A stretch of DNA of 64,000 nucleotides from Lewinellaceae bacterium (GCA_020636325.1 JACJYC010000004.1:434001-498000); one strand, 5' to 3'; shown: positions 15,401 to 24,991, counted from the first letter of the stretch. Made by a program: numbers and translations. The notes: generated by a model not told the origin, from the letters alone.

Positions 15401-16993
15401 TTAATCCTCAGTGACAATCAGGAACTGGTCGGTCAATGGGTTAAGGTTTTGTACCAGGTAGGCCAGGAATTCGTCGCCGTGTTTCAGGTACAGGGGCAGG
15501 AAATTATCATGCCGCTCCTGAAGGCCGCCGCCCGGAAAGAGCTTGTCGCGCAATCCCCGGATCTGGTTAATGCTCACCTCATGGCGCTGTTTTTCAGCCC
15601 GTATCAGGCGGGTTTCGATCTGGGCCAGGCTGTTGATGTTTTTAGCTTGCTCGGCCAGCACGGTTTTGACCAGGGTCGGATCAATCGCTTCCGTTTTTTG
15701 GGCGATCCCCGCAAAAAGCCGTTCGAGCTCGCTTTTCTCTTCTTCAAGCGAGAATTCGTTGCCGGTATTGTCCGCGAGGTATTGTTTGATCAGGGTTTCG
15801 GTTTCCGTGAACAGCGCCTCCGGGTTGAGCCCGAGTTTTTCAATCCGCTTCATGCTGCCGCTGTCGACCCACAACAGCGAATTGCGCCGGACGAGGGTCG
15901 GGTAGGGGACCCCGAAAAACGCGAATTGCTCTTTTCGTTCCAGCCAATAGGCGATCTCTCCGCCGCCGCCGATATAGGCCAGATTGGGCAGGACGACCTC
16001 CTGAAAGAGCGGACGCATGATGACATTGGGACTGAATTTTTCGGGATGATTGTCCAGTTCGTCCAGCAATTGTTCCTGTGTGAAGGTCAGGTCCGTATTG
16101 AGCACTTTGTATACGCCGTCCTCCAGTACGAACCGCTCCCGGAGTTGGTCGCCCAGGTAAAAAAGGTTGATTTCCCGTGCATGGGCCTGCCCTGAGAAAC
16201 CGGCGGCTTCCAGCCCGGCAGCTGCCTTTTCAATGAAAGCCTGGGACGGTTGCTCGAGCAGTTCCTGCCGCATAATGGGAATGAATTGCCGTTTCAGTTC
16301 AGGCCGGCTCATATCCGCTATGACCAGGCCGTAATCCCGGAAAAGTTCATTCACCAGGTGGATCACCGCCCGTCCATAGGTCTCATGCCGGGTATAGGCC
16401 TCCCGGAACAAATGCATGACGGCTTCCGCTCTTGGACTGTCGCCCAGGATCCCGGCCAGTTCATCCAGGACCGGCGCCAGGGTTTTGGTCGACATTTTGC
16501 CCACTGGACCGCTTTCACCGCTTTCCCATTTCAGGGATTTGCCGAAAAGATGGGTATGGTTGACCTCCTCAAAGTCGTGGTCCTCGGCGCCGCTGACAAA
16601 AACGGGGACAACGTGATAGTCCGGATAACGCTCGTTCAGGGTCCGGGCCAGGTTGATCGCTGAGGCGATCTTGTAGATATAGTACAACGGGCCGGTAAAC
16701 AGCACGGGCTGGTGAGCGGTCACCACGGTAAAGGTTTTGGCGTCGGCCAGGGATTGTATATTCTTCGAAACCGAATCGCTTACCTCCAGGTCTTTGTATT
16801 GGGCTTGAAGGGCATGCACCAGCACCTGCCGGTCAACGGGGTGATTTTCCCGTTCACGGATCACATCTTCGAAGGCGGCTAAATTGGGTTCGTATTGATA
16901 AAACCCCCGGATTCTGGGGTCGGCGGTGGCGTAGGCAATGTCTTTGGCGGATAATTGGGCGATGCCTCCATAGGGCATTGGGTGGATGGTCAT
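15401..16993 (-). CDS. bshC: Bacillithiol biosynthesis cysteine-adding enzyme BshC
   Basis: 530 residues from the ATG at 16993 (MTIHPMPYGG), the position usual for the family; an earlier in-frame start at 17044 adds residues unlike the family. BshC joins cysteine to glucosaminyl-malate in the last step of bacillithiol synthesis, a cytoplasmic low-molecular-weight thiol pathway found in Firmicutes and Bacteroidota. Family features include VTAHQPVLFTGPLYYIYKI, the VFVSGAEDHDFEEVNH segment and the C-terminal coiled-coil region rich in charged residues. Length fits the family (about 530-540). It is transcribed away from mnmH. bshA and bshB are not in the window. Confidence 0.93.
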   Translation of the reverse strand: MTIHPMPYGGIAQLSAKDIAYATADPRIRGFYQYEPNLAAFEDVIRERENHPVDRQVLVHALQAQYKDLEVSDSVSKNIQSLADAKTFTVVTAHQPVLFTGPLYYIYKIASAINLARTLNERYPDYHVVPVFVSGAEDHDFEEVNHTHLFGKSLKWESGESGPVGKMSTKTLAPVLDELAGILGDSPRAEAVMHLFREAYTRHETYGRAVIHLVNELFRDYGLVIADMSRPELKRQFIPIMRQELLEQPSQAFIEKAAAGLEAAGFSGQAHAREINLFYLGDQLRERFVLEDGVYKVLNTDLTFTQEQLLDELDNHPEKFSPNVIMRPLFQEVVLPNLAYIGGGGEIAYWLERKEQFAFFGVPYPTLVRRNSLLWVDSGSMKRIEKLGLNPEALFTETETLIKQYLADNTGNEFSLEEEKSELERLFAGIAQKTEAIDPTLVKTVLAEQAKNINSLAQIETRLIRAEKQRHEVSINQIRGLRDKLFPGGGLQERHDNFLPLYLKHGDEFLAYLVQNLNPLTDQFLIVTED

Positions 16994-17167
16994 GCTGTCG
17001 GTCTTGGTTAGCAGAAAGAATTTGTAAATTTGCGGTATTCGCAAGCCACTTGCGCCTGGCGCCGGTGGAACGCAAAGCCGGTAGCGGTAAAATTTTGTTG
17101 AACTACTAAATGCTTTTCGACCGGCTAAAGTTTAAAGGCAAACGAAAATCTTCGCAATTTATCCATA

Positions 17168-18190
17168 GTGGCAGTTAAAACCGATCCTGAAAAATTACCG
17201 GAACTTCTGGCTGATCGCGTGCTCTTCGATGTGCGTACGCCTGCCGAATTTGCCGGGGGGCATATCCCCGGTGCGGTCAACCTGCCGTTGTTTACCAATG
17301 AAGAACGGGCTGAGATCGGGACGATTTACAAACAGGTTGATCCCCGCCTGGCGTTCCTGCGCGGGTTGGAACTGGTCGGACCCAAAATGCGGCAATATGT
17401 TGAACAGGCTTCAGCCTCTGCCCCGGACCTGTCGGCAGTCGTACACTGCTGGCGGGGCGGCCAACGCAGCGAGAGCATGGGCTGGTTGCTGGAAAAATCA
17501 GGGTTTGACATCACCGTTCTGAAAGGCGGGTACAAAGCCTTCCGCCGGCATGCGCTGGAATATTTGTGCGCCCTTCCGCACCCGCTGATCGTACTGGGCG
17601 GGTATACCGGAAGCGGCAAAACGGAGGTTCTCCAAGTGTTGAAGCGCAAGGGCGAACAGGTAGTGGACCTTGAAGGGCTGGCCCGGCACAAAGGGTCGGC
17701 GTTCGGCGCTCTGGGCGAATTGCCCCAACCAACCGTAGAACAATTTGAAAATGACCTTTGGGCTGCTTTCCGCGAAATCCCCTCAACGTTGCCGGTTTGG
17801 GTGGAGGATGAGAGCCGTTCCATCGGCCGGGTCTATCAGCCGGACGGGTTCTGGCGTATCCTGTTGTCTTCCAAACTGATCCAGGTGGTCATGCCGGTTG
17901 AACTGCGCGTCGAAAGGCTGGTCCGCGATTACGGGGCTTTCCCGAAAGCGGACCTTATTGAGCGTTTTGCCAGAATCACAAAAAGAATGGGCGGCCAGCA
18001 CGTCAAGGCGGCTGTTGAGGCCATCAACCGCGACGATCTGCCTGCCGCAGCCCGCATCGCACTTCAGTATTACGATAAAACCTACGAGCATACCCTTGAG
18101 GTGCATCCCAGAGGCCGGATCATCAGGGTGGAGGTGACGACCAATGATCCGGAGGTGGTTGCTGCCCGGGTGTTGGAGGCGGTTGGGTGA
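17168..18190 (+). CDS. mnmH: tRNA 2-selenouridine/geranyl-2-thiouridine synthase MnmH
   Basis: 340 residues with a GTG start at 17168; no better ATG lies upstream in frame. The N-terminal rhodanese domain has LFDVRTPAEFAGGHIPGA and the catalytic-loop Cys94 in HCWRGGQRSES. The C-terminal domain carries a P-loop, GGYTGSGKT, at about 144-152. In characterised homologues (E. coli YbbB/SelU) the enzyme geranylates 2-thiouridine at the wobble base of Lys, Glu and Gln tRNAs and exchanges it for selenium from selenophosphate. Whether this organism makes selenophosphate (selD) cannot be seen here. It is divergent from bshC, with 174 bases between the two starts. A 7-bp tandem repeat begins right after the stop codon. 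Confidence 0.93.
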   Translation: MAVKTDPEKLPELLADRVLFDVRTPAEFAGGHIPGAVNLPLFTNEERAEIGTIYKQVDPRLAFLRGLELVGPKMRQYVEQASASAPDLSAVVHCWRGGQRSESMGWLLEKSGFDITVLKGGYKAFRRHALEYLCALPHPLIVLGGYTGSGKTEVLQVLKRKGEQVVDLEGLARHKGSAFGALGELPQPTVEQFENDLWAAFREIPSTLPVWVEDESRSIGRVYQPDGFWRILLSSKLIQVVMPVELRVERLVRDYGAFPKADLIERFARITKRMGGQHVKAAVEAINRDDLPAAARIALQYYDKTYEHTLEVHPRGRIIRVEVTTNDPEVVAARVLEAVG

Positions 18191-18191
18191 G

Positions 18192-18326
18192 GCTGGAAGC
18201 TGGATACTAGGTGCTGGATACTAGGTGCTGGATGCTGGATGCTGGATGCTGCCACGCTGAAGCGTGGTGGATGCTGGATGCTGGATACTAGATGCTGGAT
18301 GCTGGATGCTGGATGCTGGATGCTGG
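18192..18326 (+). repeat. 7-bp tandem repeat (CTGGATG-type) at the 3' end of mnmH
   Basis: About 135 bases of heptamers with core ctggatg and variants ctggata/ctaggtg, beginning one or two bases after the mnmH stop codon. A short palindrome, ccacgct-ga-agcgtgg (18252-18267), interrupts the array with ggatgct on both sides. Confidence 0.9.
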
Positions 18327-18350
18327 CGCCTGCCAACTGCAAACCTGCCG

Positions 18351-20129
18351 TCACCGGATGATCGAAATGCTGCCCGTTTCCTGTCTTTTTGCCCGTTGTC
18401 CGGGGATGACCTCCCATTCGTAGGCTACGCGGAAGACGTAAACGCCCATGGGCAGGTCGGCTCCTGTCCGGGTTTTGCCGTCCCAGCCGTCATCGGGGTT
18501 TTGGGTCTGGAAAACCATTTGCCCCCAACGGTCGAAGATCTGCAATTCGAAATTCAGGAACGGACAATCGGCGTAAACCTGGAAGGTATCGTTGATATCA
18601 TCGTGGTTGGGGGAGAACGCATTCGGCTTGTACAACTGGCAGGGACAGAGCCCCTGTTCCAGGTCGATCTCGATATGGTAATTGGCATTGCAGGCGGCGG
18701 CGTCGACCTTGAAAACGCCTTCCGCTTTCAGGACCCGGTCGGGCTGGGTAAATCCGTCTTCCCAGGTGTATACCGCTTGTTTGACAGGCCCTTTGAAATG
18801 GAAGGTATCCGTGCAGTTCACGCGTTCCCACATGGGCCAGTCCTTGTCCTCAATGGTTGCACCGCACCTGCGGTTGGTCGGAATGTTCATCGGGGCGGCG
18901 GTCACCGAAAGGGAATCGCTGACCGTGAAACTCAGGGTGCGGTTGGGCAGGCTCACCGCCGAAGCGGCCGGTTGGGTCGGGTTGTCCTTGCTGGATTCAA
19001 AAACCTCCGTGACGCATCCCAAAGCCACATCAGGCGTGAATTTGACGGTGTAATCCAGGTGGGACTCGCCGAAATAAGTGCCTTTGATCGCAATGCCGTC
19101 GTCGGGCAGGTAGGTTACGGCGGGCGCCTTGAATTCGCCGAGGTCGTCCAGGTTGAACCGGTATTGTTTGACGATCTGCCCTTGTCCGTTCAGTACCATG
19201 GCGAACGGAGAGGTGGCGGTTGTTGCCGTCCCTTCAGGCGGGAATGCATTGACCATCACCAGATTTCCTTTTTTATCGGCCGCCAGGGCGGAAGGTGTGA
19301 AAAAGGCGGAAACCAGCGGAGAAACCCAGCTTACGGCGCCTGCCTGGTTGAGTCCGACAACGTAATGGGTGTGTTCCATGCCGAACCGCACGTCAAAGGC
19401 GAATCCGTCGCCTGGTGTCGCCAGGTTGGAAAAATTGCTGGTCACCGGGTTCAGATCATTGAACCGGACGGACCACTCCACCGCTCCGTCTGCTGAAAGG
19501 AGGAAGAAGATATTGCCTGACCTGCAGAACAATTTACCGTCCGCATTGACGGTCATATCGCCTCCGCCGTCCTCCAACCCGTAGGCCCTCGACCAGATGG
19601 GCAGGCCGTCGCCGTCGGTTCGCATCGCGTAGTGCCTCGGCTGGTTGCCGTCCAGATAAACGCCGTAAAGGAGGATCTCCTCGCCGTCGATCCCGATTGC
19701 ACCGACGTCGTCGTAATCCGATGCGTCATAGGTTCTGAAATAAACCACTTCGCCTGCCGGATCGAGCCGGACCAGGAAAATATCCTGATTGCCCGTTGAA
19801 CCCGCGGCAACCACATCTCCCGAAGGAAGGGAGGCTACAGCCTGGAAGAAAAGGGCGAAGTCGGGATGGCTCATGGCCCTGGCCCAGCCGATCGTACCGC
19901 AGGTGTCGTACCGGGCGAGGTAGAAGCCGTGTTTGCTGCTGCCTTCCGGGGGGCGCCGGAGGTCATTGCCGGTGATGAAACCGCCGTCCGGCATGGCGGC
20001 GATCCGGCTGTTGGCCCAGGTTTCTACCTGGCCGAAAAGATCGAGAAAACTGCTTTGCCCGAAAAGGGAACGGTCGTCAGGCGCAAACAGCAATAGCAAG
20101 AAGCAACAAGCAGCGTAGCAGACTTTCAT
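18351..20129 (-). CDS. Secreted protein with gliding-motility type C-terminal domain (CHU_C, T9SS type B)
   Basis: 592 residues. A signal peptide covers about residues 1-25 (ending SLFGQS). The middle (about 45-390) consists of repeated beta segments such as GDVVAAGSTGNQDIFLVRLD and DDGIAIKGTYFGESH, resembling the propeller-like repeats of many secreted Bacteroidota proteins. The last 95 residues, from YKPNAFSPNHDDINDTFQV through IFDRWGQMVFQT, DGWDGK and LPMGVYVFRVAY, are the CHU_C domain, which marks proteins for T9SS export and often surface anchoring. Such proteins are not necessarily involved in gliding. It converges on mnmH across a minisatellite. The specific role is unknown. Confidence 0.85.
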   Translation of the reverse strand: MKVCYAACCFLLLLFAPDDRSLFGQSSFLDLFGQVETWANSRIAAMPDGGFITGNDLRRPPEGSSKHGFYLARYDTCGTIGWARAMSHPDFALFFQAVASLPSGDVVAAGSTGNQDIFLVRLDPAGEVVYFRTYDASDYDDVGAIGIDGEEILLYGVYLDGNQPRHYAMRTDGDGLPIWSRAYGLEDGGGDMTVNADGKLFCRSGNIFFLLSADGAVEWSVRFNDLNPVTSNFSNLATPGDGFAFDVRFGMEHTHYVVGLNQAGAVSWVSPLVSAFFTPSALAADKKGNLVMVNAFPPEGTATTATSPFAMVLNGQGQIVKQYRFNLDDLGEFKAPAVTYLPDDGIAIKGTYFGESHLDYTVKFTPDVALGCVTEVFESSKDNPTQPAASAVSLPNRTLSFTVSDSLSVTAAPMNIPTNRRCGATIEDKDWPMWERVNCTDTFHFKGPVKQAVYTWEDGFTQPDRVLKAEGVFKVDAAACNANYHIEIDLEQGLCPCQLYKPNAFSPNHDDINDTFQVYADCPFLNFELQIFDRWGQMVFQTQNPDDGWDGKTRTGADLPMGVYVFRVAYEWEVIPGQRAKRQETGSISIIR

Positions 20130-20438
20130 GATAATTATGCGTTTTTGGGCAATTTTTCACTGGTTGTTTGGGCAGGATGTAAGTAAGGGGGGAAATGCCT
20201 CAGGGGAGGTCAGGAGTAATTATCAATTGGTCTGCAAAAAAAAAGTGAAAGGGGGAACATTCATGATATGAAGTTCGGTTACAGGCTTTTTGAGGGATGA
20301 CTCGCTGATTTCCTAATGCAATAACCCGTCATGAAAACGAGGCAAAATTAAAGATTATTACCTTTGCCCACAGTACATTTACGGACCGGCAGGCTCGCCC
20401 TGAAAAGGGGGCTGATCCGGTCTGCCAACGGTTGTTAT
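20130..20438. other. 309-base divergent interval with a TAnnTTTG promoter box
   Basis: It separates the CHU_C gene (minus) from the dehydrogenase (plus). TACCTTTG at 20359-20366 matches the Bacteroidota -7 consensus and would serve the dehydrogenase, with a leader of about 65 bases. A clear -33 TTG at the right spacing is not present. Nothing else recognisable. Confidence 0.5.
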
Positions 20439-21392
20439 ATGAAAAAAAAGGTAATTTTTCTGGACAAGACCCACCCCGTTTTGCAGGAAACCCTGGACCG
20501 TGCCGGTTACCATTGCACGGATGCTTCTTCCCTGAGCAGATCGGAGGTGTTGGAGGTCATGCCCGATTTTGAAGGATTGATCGTCCGCAGCCGCATCAGG
20601 ATCGATCGGGAATTGATGGAAAGATCGCCCAAACTTGAGTTCATAGGCAGGAGCGGGGTAGGGCTGGAACATATCGACCTTGACTGTGCCGAAGAACGCG
20701 GGATCGCTGTATTGCCCAGCCCGGAAGGAAGCCGCAATACCGTCGGGGAGCATACGATCGGGCTGCTGCTTTGCCTGCTCAATAACCTGGCCAGAGCGGA
20801 CCGGGAGGTGAGGAAAGGCGAGTGGATCCGCGAGGGCAACCGCGGGGTGGAACTACAGGGTCTTTGTGTCGGGATCATCGGTTACGGCAATATGGGAACG
20901 GCTTTTGCAAGGCGATTGTCGGGATTTGGATGCCGGGTATTGGCCTATGACAAATTCAAGGATTCCTGGGGCGATGCGCATGCGGAAGAAGCGGCTATGG
21001 AAACCCTGTTCGAACTGGCGGACGTGGTCAGCCTGCATATACCCTACAGCCCCGGCAACCGGTATCTTGCAAATGCGGCCTGGATAAACCGGTTCCGGAA
21101 AAACATCTGGCTGGTCAATACATCGAGGGGGATGGTGCTCAATACGGCTGATCTGGTGGACGGCCTGCAAAGCGGCAAGATCAGGGGCGCCGCCCTGGAT
21201 GTGATCGAATACGAAGAAATGTCTTTTGCCCACCTGGACCCCGAACGATTGCCCGCACCGTTCCAATATTTGCGGCAGGCGCCGAATGTCGTGCTGAGCC
21301 CGCATATTGCCGGTTGGTCGGATCGTTCGGAATACGGGCACGCACTGGCCCTGGCCGAAAAGATCACCGCTTCCTTTGCTGCTGAAAGCTGA
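20439..21392 (+). CDS. D-2-hydroxyacid dehydrogenase (phosphoglycerate dehydrogenase-like)
   Basis: 317 residues from the ATG at 20439 (MKKKVIFLDKTHP); an in-frame upstream start would put coding sequence at the promoter box. It has the two-domain fold of the NAD-dependent D-2-hydroxyacid dehydrogenases: Rossmann motif GIIGYGNMGTAF (Gly-rich), the substrate-side Arg in VNTSRGMV, the Glu in the DVIEYEE segment and the catalytic His in SPHIAGWS. There is no C-terminal ACT regulatory domain, so it is of the short SerA-like type. It could make 3-phosphohydroxypyruvate for serine synthesis or act on another 2-hydroxyacid; no serB or serC is adjacent. The stop lies 7 bases from the recQ stop on the other strand. 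Confidence 0.85.
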   Translation: MKKKVIFLDKTHPVLQETLDRAGYHCTDASSLSRSEVLEVMPDFEGLIVRSRIRIDRELMERSPKLEFIGRSGVGLEHIDLDCAEERGIAVLPSPEGSRNTVGEHTIGLLLCLLNNLARADREVRKGEWIREGNRGVELQGLCVGIIGYGNMGTAFARRLSGFGCRVLAYDKFKDSWGDAHAEEAAMETLFELADVVSLHIPYSPGNRYLANAAWINRFRKNIWLVNTSRGMVLNTADLVDGLQSGKIRGAALDVIEYEEMSFAHLDPERLPAPFQYLRQAPNVVLSPHIAGWSDRSEYGHALALAEKITASFAAES

Positions 21393-21399
21393 GAAAGGC

Positions 21400-23535
21400 T
21401 CAGAAAGAAAGACCTTTTTCGCGTTTCAGGTAAGTCAGCGCGAACCGGATCTTGTGGGGCTCCATTTCTTCCCGGAGCAGGTATTGCACGTCGCGGATCC
21501 TGACCGGCGGTTCGATCAGTTTGAGCGTCTTTTGTACGGCGTTGATCTCATATTCGGATATAAACCGGTATATGTCCACCGGTTCCCCTTTTTCATAGAC
21601 CTGGACCAGGTGCGAAAGTATGGTTGAGGGGGTCAAGGACCGGTCTGCCGCTATCTTTTCGATCGAATGCCCCTGTTTGAACAGTTCGTAGGTCAGCCTG
21701 TAGGTCGATCCGGTGAATTGTTCCGAGTTGCGGGCCAGGAAACCCTGGATCTCCTTCAGGAAAATGTCGCCGTACTGTTCCAGCTTCTTTTCTCCGATGC
21801 CGGATATCCGGCGCAATTCATCCAGCGCCATTGGTTTGGCGGCGGCCATCTCCTCCAGGGTGGCGTCGGTGAAGATGATGTAAGGCGGCACGCCGTTCTT
21901 CTGGGCCAGTTTCAGCCGGGTCTGGCGCAAGGCTTCGAACAGGTCGTCTCTGACGCGCTCGCGGGGGGCGGAGACCTGTACCTTGGATTTTTCCACCTCG
22001 GCCCGTTCCCGGAAGGTATTCATCTGGACCAATTCCACCTTTTCCCCTTCAAAGAGCACCCGGTGGGCCGCCGCCGTCAGGTGGAGGGTATGGCCCTGGT
22101 CGTGGGCGATTTCCAGGTAACCCAGGTTGATCATCTGGGTCAGAAAACTCAGCCAGTCGCTGGACGCAATATCCCGGCCGGCCCCGTAGGTTTTGATCTT
22201 GTGGTATCCTTTTTCGATCAGTTCCTTGCGCTGGGCGCCGCGCAGGATGTCGATCAAAACGCGCGTACCGACGGATTCCCCGAGCCGATAAACGGCTGAA
22301 AAGGCCTTTTGAGCGGGGATGGTCCCGTCGAATCGCGCCGGCGGATTTTTGCAGATGTCGCAGTTGCCGCAATCCGCGTTCAGTTCTTCCCCGAAATAGC
22401 TGAGCAGGATGCGGCGCCGGCAGGCCAGGGCTTCTGCGTATTGTTGCATCCTTTCGAGCTTGGCCAGCTGGACGTCCTCGTTGCCGCTGCCGTTTTTCAT
22501 CAGGATATCCCTGAGCATCATCACATCCTGGAAGCTGTAAAAGAGGAGCGTGTCGGCGGCAGTCCCGTCACGGCCGGCCCGGCCGATCTCCTGGTAGTAT
22601 CCCTCAATATTTTTGGGCAGGTTGTAGTGGATGATCCATCGGACATTGGATTTATCGATGCCCATGCCGAAGGCGATGGTAGCGCAAATGATGGGAATGC
22701 GGTCGTTTATGAAATCTTCCTGGACTTTCGAGCGGTCCTCCGCCGTCATCCCGGCGTGATAAAATGCCGTGCGGTACCCGGCCTGTTGCAGGTTGGCCGC
22801 CAGGGTTTCCGTGTTTTTGCGGCTCAGGCAATAGATGATCCCGGGTTGATCCTTTCTTTGGCGGATAAAATCCAGGATCTGCTGAAGCCGCCGTTGCCCG
22901 GGGCGGACCTCCAGGCTCAGGTTGGGGCGGTCAAAAGAGGCAATGAATATTTCCGGGTTGTTCAGGTTCAATTGCTGCACGATATCCTTGCGGGTCAGCT
23001 TGTCTGCGGTTGCCGTCAGCGCGACGATGGGTACCGCCGGAAATTGCTCTTTCAGGAACCGGAGTTGGGTATATTCCGGCCGGAAATCGTGCCCCCAGGC
23101 CGAAATGCAATGCGCTTCATCGATGGCAAACAAGGTTGGACGGACCTTTTGGATATAGGGCAAAAAGCTGGAGGAAACCAGCTTTTCGGGGGATACATAC
23201 AGCAAATTGAGCCGCCCGAACAGGTACCGGTCCTCAATTTTGCGCTGCGTTTCCGGGTCCTGCGAACTGTTGAGGAATTCCGCCTTTATGCCGTTCGCCT
23301 TCAGGGCTTCGACCTGGTCCTTCATCAGTGAGATCAGCGGCGAGACCACCACGCAGGTACCGGATAACAACAGTGCGGGGATCTGATAGCAAACGGATTT
23401 GCCGCCGCCGGTAGGCATCAGGACTACTGCATCCCGCTTTTCCAGCAAGGCCGTTATCACCTCGGCCTGCATGGGCCTGAAGGCGTCATATCCGAAATAC
23501 TGCTTGAGCGCGGCTATCGCTTTCTGAAGATCCAT
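21400..23535 (-). CDS. recQ: ATP-dependent DNA helicase RecQ
   Basis: 711 residues. The superfamily 2 helicase core includes PTGGGKS (Walker A, residues 41-47), DEAH at 139-142, the TATA motif and QEIGRAGRDG. The zinc-binding RecQ-C region has Cys372, Cys389, Cys392 and Cys395 (CGNCDIC), followed by a winged-helix RQC domain. An HRDC domain occupies about 525-605 and a further helical, HTH-like C-terminal segment (about 620-711, with SIEKIAADRSLTPSTI) extends the protein as in many Bacteroidota RecQ proteins. It unwinds DNA 3' to 5' in recombination and stalled-fork repair, in the cytoplasm. Convergent with the dehydrogenase gene. Confidence 0.95.
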   Translation of the reverse strand: MDLQKAIAALKQYFGYDAFRPMQAEVITALLEKRDAVVLMPTGGGKSVCYQIPALLLSGTCVVVSPLISLMKDQVEALKANGIKAEFLNSSQDPETQRKIEDRYLFGRLNLLYVSPEKLVSSSFLPYIQKVRPTLFAIDEAHCISAWGHDFRPEYTQLRFLKEQFPAVPIVALTATADKLTRKDIVQQLNLNNPEIFIASFDRPNLSLEVRPGQRRLQQILDFIRQRKDQPGIIYCLSRKNTETLAANLQQAGYRTAFYHAGMTAEDRSKVQEDFINDRIPIICATIAFGMGIDKSNVRWIIHYNLPKNIEGYYQEIGRAGRDGTAADTLLFYSFQDVMMLRDILMKNGSGNEDVQLAKLERMQQYAEALACRRRILLSYFGEELNADCGNCDICKNPPARFDGTIPAQKAFSAVYRLGESVGTRVLIDILRGAQRKELIEKGYHKIKTYGAGRDIASSDWLSFLTQMINLGYLEIAHDQGHTLHLTAAAHRVLFEGEKVELVQMNTFRERAEVEKSKVQVSAPRERVRDDLFEALRQTRLKLAQKNGVPPYIIFTDATLEEMAAAKPMALDELRRISGIGEKKLEQYGDIFLKEIQGFLARNSEQFTGSTYRLTYELFKQGHSIEKIAADRSLTPSTILSHLVQVYEKGEPVDIYRFISEYEINAVQKTLKLIEPPVRIRDVQYLLREEMEPHKIRFALTYLKREKGLSF

Positions 23536-23652
23536 TCAAAAAAGGATTGATGCTGTAAAGGTCCGAAAGAATGCCCTAACTTAAAATTTAATTTTTGTTT
23601 TTTAAAATTTTAATCAAAACAATTAAGTTGCAATAACATACCTTTAACACCT

Positions 23653-23700
23653 TACTTTTGGCCGAAACCGGCAAAATTCCAGGTGAATCGCCTACCTTTG
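23653..23700 (+). promoter_or_regulatory. Candidate promoter boxes upstream of the TonB-C-like lipoprotein gene
   Basis: Two TAnnTTTG boxes, TACTTTTG at 23653-23660 and TACCTTTG at 23693-23700. The first has a TTG at 23628-23630, 22 bases upstream, as a possible -33 element. Either could drive the three-gene set 23744-25698. Confidence 0.45.
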
Positions 23701-23743
23701 GGCTCGTGAAGAAAGATCAGCGGAACCTGCAAAATCAAAAAGC

Positions 23744-24295
23744 ATGACCTTTAAACATTTCGCCTTTTTATTAGCCGCCCTTGTTCTTTTTGCGGCATGC
23801 CGGACCGGGAAAGAAACGGCATCAGCCGCGACCGGTAAACCGTCCGAAACCAAAAAGACGGCAATCGACCCCAAGAAGGAGCGACCGGCCGATCTGACGG
23901 AAAGACCCGCCCTGGATGATCCGCCCCCCCCGGGCGCAAAGCCCAAGGATGCAGACCAGGAGCAGATGGGTAAATCGGTGTTGAATAAATGGGTTGCCGA
24001 TGCCAATCAGGGGCAGACGCTTGCCGTCAATGTCCAGAAAGGAGGCGGCATCCTGGATCTGGGGCTGGTCAGCCAGCCGTATATGGACCCGCCCGCCGCA
24101 AAACCCGGAAGGGTCGTGGTGGACCTTTGCGTGAACAAAGACGGTTCTGTGTCTTCCGCCAAATACCAGTCTGCCGGATCGACCTCGCGGAGCAGGGTGC
24201 TGATGAATTACGCACTGGATTACGCCAAAGGTTGCCGGTTTCAGGAATCGTTTGCCGATAAAACCTGCGGCTCGCTTACGTTCAGCTTTGAGTAA
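23744..24295 (+). CDS. Lipoprotein with TonB C-terminal-like domain
   Basis: 183 residues. Residues 1-19 are a lipoprotein signal ending LLFAAC, so Cys19 should be lipidated. A Pro/Lys-rich linker of about 70 residues (with PPPPGAKPK) follows, then a domain (about 95-183) with GRVVVDLCVNKDGSVSSAKY and a later CRF segment that resembles the TonB C-terminal fold (V.V.dG.v...). It lacks the usual N-terminal membrane anchor of TonB, being a lipoprotein instead; similar paralogues are common in Bacteroidota and their role is unclear. It is followed 15 bases later by cmk and probably shares its transcript. Confidence 0.65.
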   Translation: MTFKHFAFLLAALVLFAACRTGKETASAATGKPSETKKTAIDPKKERPADLTERPALDDPPPPGAKPKDADQEQMGKSVLNKWVADANQGQTLAVNVQKGGGILDLGLVSQPYMDPPAAKPGRVVVDLCVNKDGSVSSAKYQSAGSTSRSRVLMNYALDYAKGCRFQESFADKTCGSLTFSFE

Positions 24296-24310
24296 AAACC
24301 TGGTCAGTAC

Positions 24311-24991
24311 GTGAAGAAAATTATTGTGGCCATCGACGGTTACTCCTCCTGCGGCAAGAGCACGCTTGCCAAAGCGCTGGCCGGGCGCCTGGGTTACGCC
24401 TACGTTGACTCAGGGGCCATGTACCGCGCCGCTACGCTTTATCTGCTCCGGCATGGGATCGGCATCGGGGAAGAAGATGCCGTCGAAGCGGCGTTGGATG
24501 ACATCCATATCCGTTTCGAACGCAACCCCAGCGGCAACCGGACCCTGCTCAACGGCGAAGATGTGGAAGAACAGATCCGGAGCATGGAAGTCTCCGCTGT
24601 GGTCAGCGAGGTTTCCGCCATTTCGCCGGTTCGCAGGGCTATGGTCCGGCAACAGCAAAATATGGGAAAACACAAAGGGATCGTCATGGACGGACGGGAT
24701 ATCGGCACGGTTGTGTTCCCGGATGCCGAGCTCAAGATCTTCCTTACAGCGGCTAAGGAGATCAGGGTCGCCAGGCGGTACCGCGAACTGAAGGCCAAAG
24801 GGATCGATATTTCCCTCGGCGAGGTGGAAGAGAACCTGGCGCACCGCGACCTGATCGATTCGACCCGGGATGATAGCCCGCTGCGGCAGGCAGAAGATGC
24901 CGTGGTGCTGGATAACTCCCATCTTACGCCTGAACAGCAATTGGATCAGGCGCTTCAATTGGTTCACGATATTGCCGGTGCTACGACATGA
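24311..24991 (+). CDS. cmk: Cytidylate kinase
   Basis: 226 residues with a GTG start at 24311 (MKKIIVAIDGYSS). The P-loop GYSSCGKS spans 10-17. Family landmarks include YVDSGAMYRA, VMDGRDIGTVVFPDA (NMP-binding) and the lid segment with RxxELxxKG. It phosphorylates CMP and dCMP with ATP in the cytoplasm, feeding CTP and dCTP pools. Length is right for the family (about 225-230). Its stop overlaps the next start as ATGA, so translation of the downstream lipoprotein is probably coupled. Confidence 0.95.
   Translation: MKKIIVAIDGYSSCGKSTLAKALAGRLGYAYVDSGAMYRAATLYLLRHGIGIGEEDAVEAALDDIHIRFERNPSGNRTLLNGEDVEEQIRSMEVSAVVSEVSAISPVRRAMVRQQQNMGKHKGIVMDGRDIGTVVFPDAELKIFLTAAKEIRVARRYRELKAKGIDISLGEVEENLAHRDLIDSTRDDSPLRQAEDAVVLDNSHLTPEQQLDQALQLVHDIAGATT

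Noticed and set aside
18192..18326. Transposon or phage remnant
   Set aside because: Pure heptamer repetition with no ends, transposase or integrase fragment.
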